The notes beneath the pieces are model-generated. The model did not search any database and was not told where the DNA came from. It worked only from the letters and a program-made list of their open reading frames with translations. This document shows, piece after piece, positions 59,844 through 64,000 of a DNA stretch of 64,000 nt. How positions within the stretch are numbered: the stretch's first letter is position 1; every line of letters starts with the position of its first letter. The translations under genes and the position numbers were made by a program. Where the stretch lies: contig QANU01097870.1 of the NCBI GenBank assembly GCA_003254905.1, forward strand, positions 29,924-93,923, written 5' to 3'. The DNA comes from Nissolia schottii. Its lineage: Eukaryota; Streptophyta; Magnoliopsida; Fabales; Fabaceae.

Positions 59844-62800
59844 TGTAACATCCCGCTCCTTTCTTAGCAGAAATTTCCCTAATTAATTGTTAACAAGCAG
59901 CAATTAATAGAAATTTATCTGTTTAGTTTCTCGGAATTCTGATGACACTCGAATAGTTCCTCATGACCCTTAGATTTTAGTGGAAATATCAAACCGTCAG
60001 AAAAACGGAATTCCGCTCACTTTCGGACAATTCCGCAGACACTAGAACGGACCCGTTCGGCCCCGTTTAGCCAGTAAAGCGGAGCTGTGGGCCCCAATCT
60101 TGGGAAACCATACCTTATAGGGGAAAAAATGGTAAAACCCCTAGAGCAACCCCAAATTGTTACTAGATAGCTTTGGCGATCGCGGAAACGCCAGCGGAAC
60201 TGTCCCGTTCGGACACCGACGAAAGATAACGGGTCAAAGGTAACTGTGAAAAATACTCCTCCCGAGAAAAATTCACAAATGCCTTGAAGTAATTATACCC
60301 TTGGGTAGAGGGGAGTGAGAGGATGGCGACGGTACAAGCAGAATATTTTTCAGACGACCGTGCGCGACGCACCGGGACTACGAACGATAAAAAATGAGCG
60401 AACGGGACCGAGTGGGCCCCACATCTGCATTTGACCACGTGCTGACTGCAGATTTCCAAGGAAAATAATTAAAAATTCAATTACTATTCATTAATTTGAC
60501 CTTTGAATTATCTTTTGAATTAATTAATTATTAAAGAAAATAGAAAAGGGCATTTTGTTAATTTTGGCAAGGGGTAAAAGGGTAAATTTTGGGGGCAGAT
60601 CCTTGGCTATAAATAGCCCTCCCATTCAGAAAGTTTTCACAAAAATTTGAAGAGTGGGGAAACTCTGCCAAAAAATCGTTCGGTGCGGAAACTCTGCTGG
60701 AACACCGCTGGAATCGGGAACCGCTCTAGGAAGGCTGAACCACCAAGGAACCCGCCTCTTTGCCACCATCTCCGGCCCAAGAAAAGATGAATGAAAAAGG
60801 GTGACGTCACGCCTATGAAATGATGATGATGTATGGGACTCCACTTGGTTGTGTCATAGGGCCAACCCCTCGCCCTACCACTAGGTGGACGGTTATCTCT
60901 ATTGATGATCGAAGACGAAACATTAGTTATCAGCGGTGGTTCGCAATCACTCAGGTTATAGCGCTGCCTGGTCGACATCAATCAGATGACAGAAGCAGGT
61001 TGTAGATGTTTGGCCGCATCTACATGAGTGGGCAAGACTCGGCGCGGCCCTGGTCCATTAGTTAGCTGGGAGCCGACGCAGCCTCAGTCCATTAGTTAGC
61101 CGAGAGCATGGAAAGCAGGATGCGCCCCGGTCCAATAGTTAGCTGGCACGCATGAGTGATAAGTGCCCAAAATACCCAATTTTCATCGTTCAAAATGGCA
61201 CTTATTCTCACATATTTCAAAGAATTATCTAATTAAATCTCTATGTTTTGTAGGTTTTAAATATGTTTTGATAAAAGGATGCAAGCATAATTTATGAAGA
61301 ATAATCCCATGAAGAAGGGAAGAAAAGGGCAGAATTGGAAAAGAGCTTAAGGAGAAGATTCTGGACGAAAGCGTCGCTCAGCGAAGGATGTGCATCGCTC
61401 AGCGCAAAGGGACAAATCGCTCAGCGATGTTACTTGTATCGCTCAGCGAACTTAAGTCGGCAAGCCACTTGCGCTGGCACCATCGTTGAGCCAGCTGGAG
61501 CCAACTGGAACCAGCCAATCACAGAGTGCCACGTCAGCGCCGCCCTGCAAAAAGCTGCCAAGCATTTAATGAAGATGCGTAAAAGTACGATCGCTCAGCG
61601 ATACAACGCCGCCGCCCAGCGATAACTATATAATCACTCAGCGATAGTACCAAAATCGCTGAGCGACGGAGACCAATTTTTGCCTATAAATAGAGGAGGC
61701 CGAGACCACTTGGGGGCATTCAATTCCCACCCCTCCAAACACCATTCTTCTTCATTTATTTTGCACTTTTAAAGCTTAGTTTAGTTTAGGTTAGGTTAGG
61801 AACAAAGACGAGGCTTGTGAAGGAGCTGGAGATCGAGGAAGCTAGGCGAAGCCATGGCCATGATAGCGTGAGCACGTGTCATGGTAAGTGCCTAAACCTT
61901 GCCTCCTAGATCCTCTTGTAAGATGGGTTCCTAACCCTCTTTTTGTTGGGATTTTGATTACTATTGTAGTTTGCTTGTATCCATGTAACTTTTACATATG
62001 AATCTATCATTTTTCTCATGAATTGCTTGAATGGTTTTGCTCTTAATGCTAGTCTTTGTTTAATGTTTTGATTCTTGATTTGGGATTTAGTTGCATGAAC
62101 GATAGTTGTACTAATTAAATCATAACCAAGTTAAGATCAACATCATTATGCTTAACTAGATTCTAGGCTTGAACGTTGTGAACGACAGTTACAATCATTA
62201 GAGTTGGAACTAAACCATTTCATCTAATCTTGTTGCCATAACTGGAATAAAGATTAGCCGTTTTAACATCTGGATTAATGCTGGCGTACCTTGTTAAGCT
62301 AGTGTGCGAAAGTGACAGTTTAACAAGGGAAACCTGTGATCTTGTCATGCGCGAAAGTGATGACAAGTTAAGAACTGGTGGCGGGCAATCAAACGATAGT
62401 TCTATGTAATAAGTAACTGGATGCATGAAACTATGATGTGATTAAAATTCCCAACAAGCTCCGGAACTACCTCTGATTTGTTTCCTATTTACTTTTATGT
62501 CATTTATTTACTTATTTATTTAACTATCAAATTATCAAATCCTTCACTTTATTGTTTAATTAAATGAACTCAAGAATGGTATTTTACAACTCCCTGTGGG
62601 ATCGACCATACCCTATACTGCAATTGGATTCCTTTGGAATCTGAAAGCCGTAAAGTAGGTATGTATATAAATATTTAATTTGAACGACAAAAGCGCATAG
62701 AAGCTTTCAACGAGCTTGGCATGGTTGTGACAAAACCTAAGTCATGTCAAGATCCGAGAAAGTGGTTAAAAAGGCTTTCATCAATGAGAGAGACTCAAAG

Positions 62801-63645
62801 TTAGCATGCATAAAGTATGAAATGAATGAATATGCAATGATATGATGAATGAGCATGTAATATATAAGTATATGATAATGTATATGAGCACGTGTATGAA
62901 GTAAGTACCGTCAAGAGAACGCTCGAGATGGCTATGTATGTACGCAAGAAAAGTTAACAAGCACGAGAACTTAGATAAGCAAGACTAGTTCCCCAGTCAC
63001 CTAGTAAATTAGATAAAGTCGTTCAAGACCTTAGGCCAGATAATAATCAGTAGGATGTTAGTATGCATGTTCACTTAGAAACACCTGAGCGGCCTGGTTG
63101 ATAAGTGAGAAAAGAGATCCCCTACGCCAAGGTTAACCACTGAGGACGACTGTTCTCACCCCCACTCGCTTATGCTTCCAGGAGCAGGCGAAGATTATAT
63201 GAGGGTTACGAGGAGCCCTATGAGGAGCCGCACGTGGAGCATCAGAGGACCGAAGACCAGCCAGTCTAGCTTGGCATCAGATGGACATTTTGATATATTT
63301 TGATATGTATTTTGATGTATTTGACTTGTATATGTAAACTATTATGATACTCTGTTGGTTGTACTTTGTGATAGACCAGATACTTGTTTATGTAATTATT
63401 TATGCCAATAATGATTATTACTCTTAAGCTTCAGCTCTATCGTTTGTATTATATGCTTTAATTCACACGCGGATCATACTTTGCAATTAAAGTAACAAAT
63501 AGAAAAGTTTTAAAATGGTCCATATTTTCCTTAATCTTGTATTTTCGAAAGATAATAAAGGACTAGGAGTAATCCCACCAGATGATTAACAACCTAATGA
63601 GATTTGCGTACTACTCGAGGGTATGCAGTTAGCTAGAGTGTTACA
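59844..63645 (+). mobile_element. Solo LTR 'I', Tekay type, TSD GTAGC, interrupted by J
   Basis: TGTAACATCCCGCTCC...GAGTGTTACA, flanked by GTAGC at 59839-59843 and 63646-63650. TATA box 60607-60616. Net length about 2.2 kb because the middle (after about 60787, including any motif cluster) is deleted relative to the solo LTR at 4004. Three TCCATTAGTTAGC-like repeats at about 61040-61150. Conserved block at about 62995-63095. Confidence 0.92.
61157..62783 (+). mobile_element. Solo LTR 'J', Athila type, TSD ATGAG
   Basis: 1627 bp, TGATAAGTGCCCAAAATACCC...GGCTTTCATCA, flanked by ATGAG at 61152-61156 and 62784-62788. TATA box 61684-61693, with about eight CGCTCAGCG-type motifs at about 61375-61670 immediately upstream. 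Confidence 0.94.
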
Positions 63646-64000
63646 GTAGCAGCTAAAGAAGCGATTTGCTTCAGAAAGAAAATGAAGCATAAATGCTTCA
63701 GGGGTTGCCTTTTATAGGCAAAGTCAAAAGCAACACTGTGCTTGATATTTTCTAACTTTTATTACCATTATATCATTATATTATATATAATCCATTTTAA
63801 TTACATTATATATATAATTTGTTTCTTCCTTGCTGGGGGATGTACGTCCTTGGCCTACATATATCTATACATATATGTTTTAGTATTAGGATTATATTAC
63901 TATTATTATTATATTATATTATTATCATTATGTACTATATGTATACATATATGCATATCTGTTCACATTTCTTTTTCGTTAGGGGGATGCACCGAGGGAG

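Larger units (their letters stand above)
47444..64000 (-). repeat. Inverted Tekay-type LTR 'K', runs off the right edge
   Basis: The plus strand starts TGAAACACCCTAGCTAAC at 47444, the reverse complement of the LTR 3' end seen at 30971 and 45939. Pieces: 47444-48751, 58968-59843 and 63651-64000. Its minus-strand TATA (TGCCTATAAA) is at 63711-63720, so the LTR start is beyond the window. It carries TTCATTCGAATGAA/TTCAATCGATTGAA palindromes rather than CCGCTGAGCGG. Left flank CCTGG (47439-47443). Same subfamily as E. Confidence 0.82.

Overview
The window is plant nuclear DNA, most likely from a legume (bean/Vigna-like; this is an inference from the retroelement types and the ATCGAT-palindrome repeat, not proven). 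It holds one complete host gene: the beta subunit of the mitochondrial processing peptidase (MPPB, minus strand, 10601-16010). I could reconstruct it as nine exons with GT/AG borders at all eight introns, encoding 532 residues. Almost everything else is LTR retrotransposon DNA.

Layout. 1-3281: 5' end of a minus-strand Athila-type element. 3282-7233: end of a Tekay-type LTR holding a complete solo LTR (4004-7149). 7234-10600: host intergenic DNA with an unclassified repeat (about 7672-9026) full of ATCGAT palindromes. 10601-16010: MPPB. 16011-16791: its upstream region. 16792-24443: a broken Tekay-lineage element (LTR, tRNA-Met primer site, gag to RNase H) carrying two LTR insertions. 24444-24844: unassigned. 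24845-64000: one large nested stack of LTR elements, read here through target-site duplications (TSDs).

Stack, outermost first. Tekay-type LTR 'A' (from 24845) contains three insertions. First is 'B' (25219-42773, TSD CTGTT), which contains 'C' (from 26396). 'C' contains an Athila solo LTR (28134-29847, TSD GTGGT) and a nearly whole young Athila element 'H' (31021-41286, TSD CTGCA). Second is solo LTR 'D' (42830-45939, TSD ATACT). Third is the inverted LTR 'K' (47444 to beyond the window). 'K' contains the non-autonomous Athila derivative 'G' (48752-58962, TSD AAGAC), which contains 'E' (53324-58143, TSD GTATC), which contains 'F' (54241-56048, TSD CGATC). 'K' also contains 'I' (59844-63645, TSD GTAGC), which contains 'J' (61157-62783, TSD ATGAG). 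Eleven insertions in the window have perfect 5-bp TSDs, and the deepest chain has five levels.

The least explained signal is a set of short palindromic motif arrays inside the LTRs. The near-palindrome CCGCTGAGCGG recurs many dozens of times in LTRs of two unrelated lineages: Athila, with a tRNA-Asp primer site, and Tekay, with a tRNA-Met primer site. In Athila LTRs it lies just upstream of the TATA box; in Tekay LTRs it lies about 400-600 bp downstream. In two Tekay-type copies (E and K) the same position instead carries TTCATTCGAATGAA / TTCAATCGATTGAA palindromes. The unclassified repeat at 7.7-9.0 kb carries a third type, GTAATCGATTAC.
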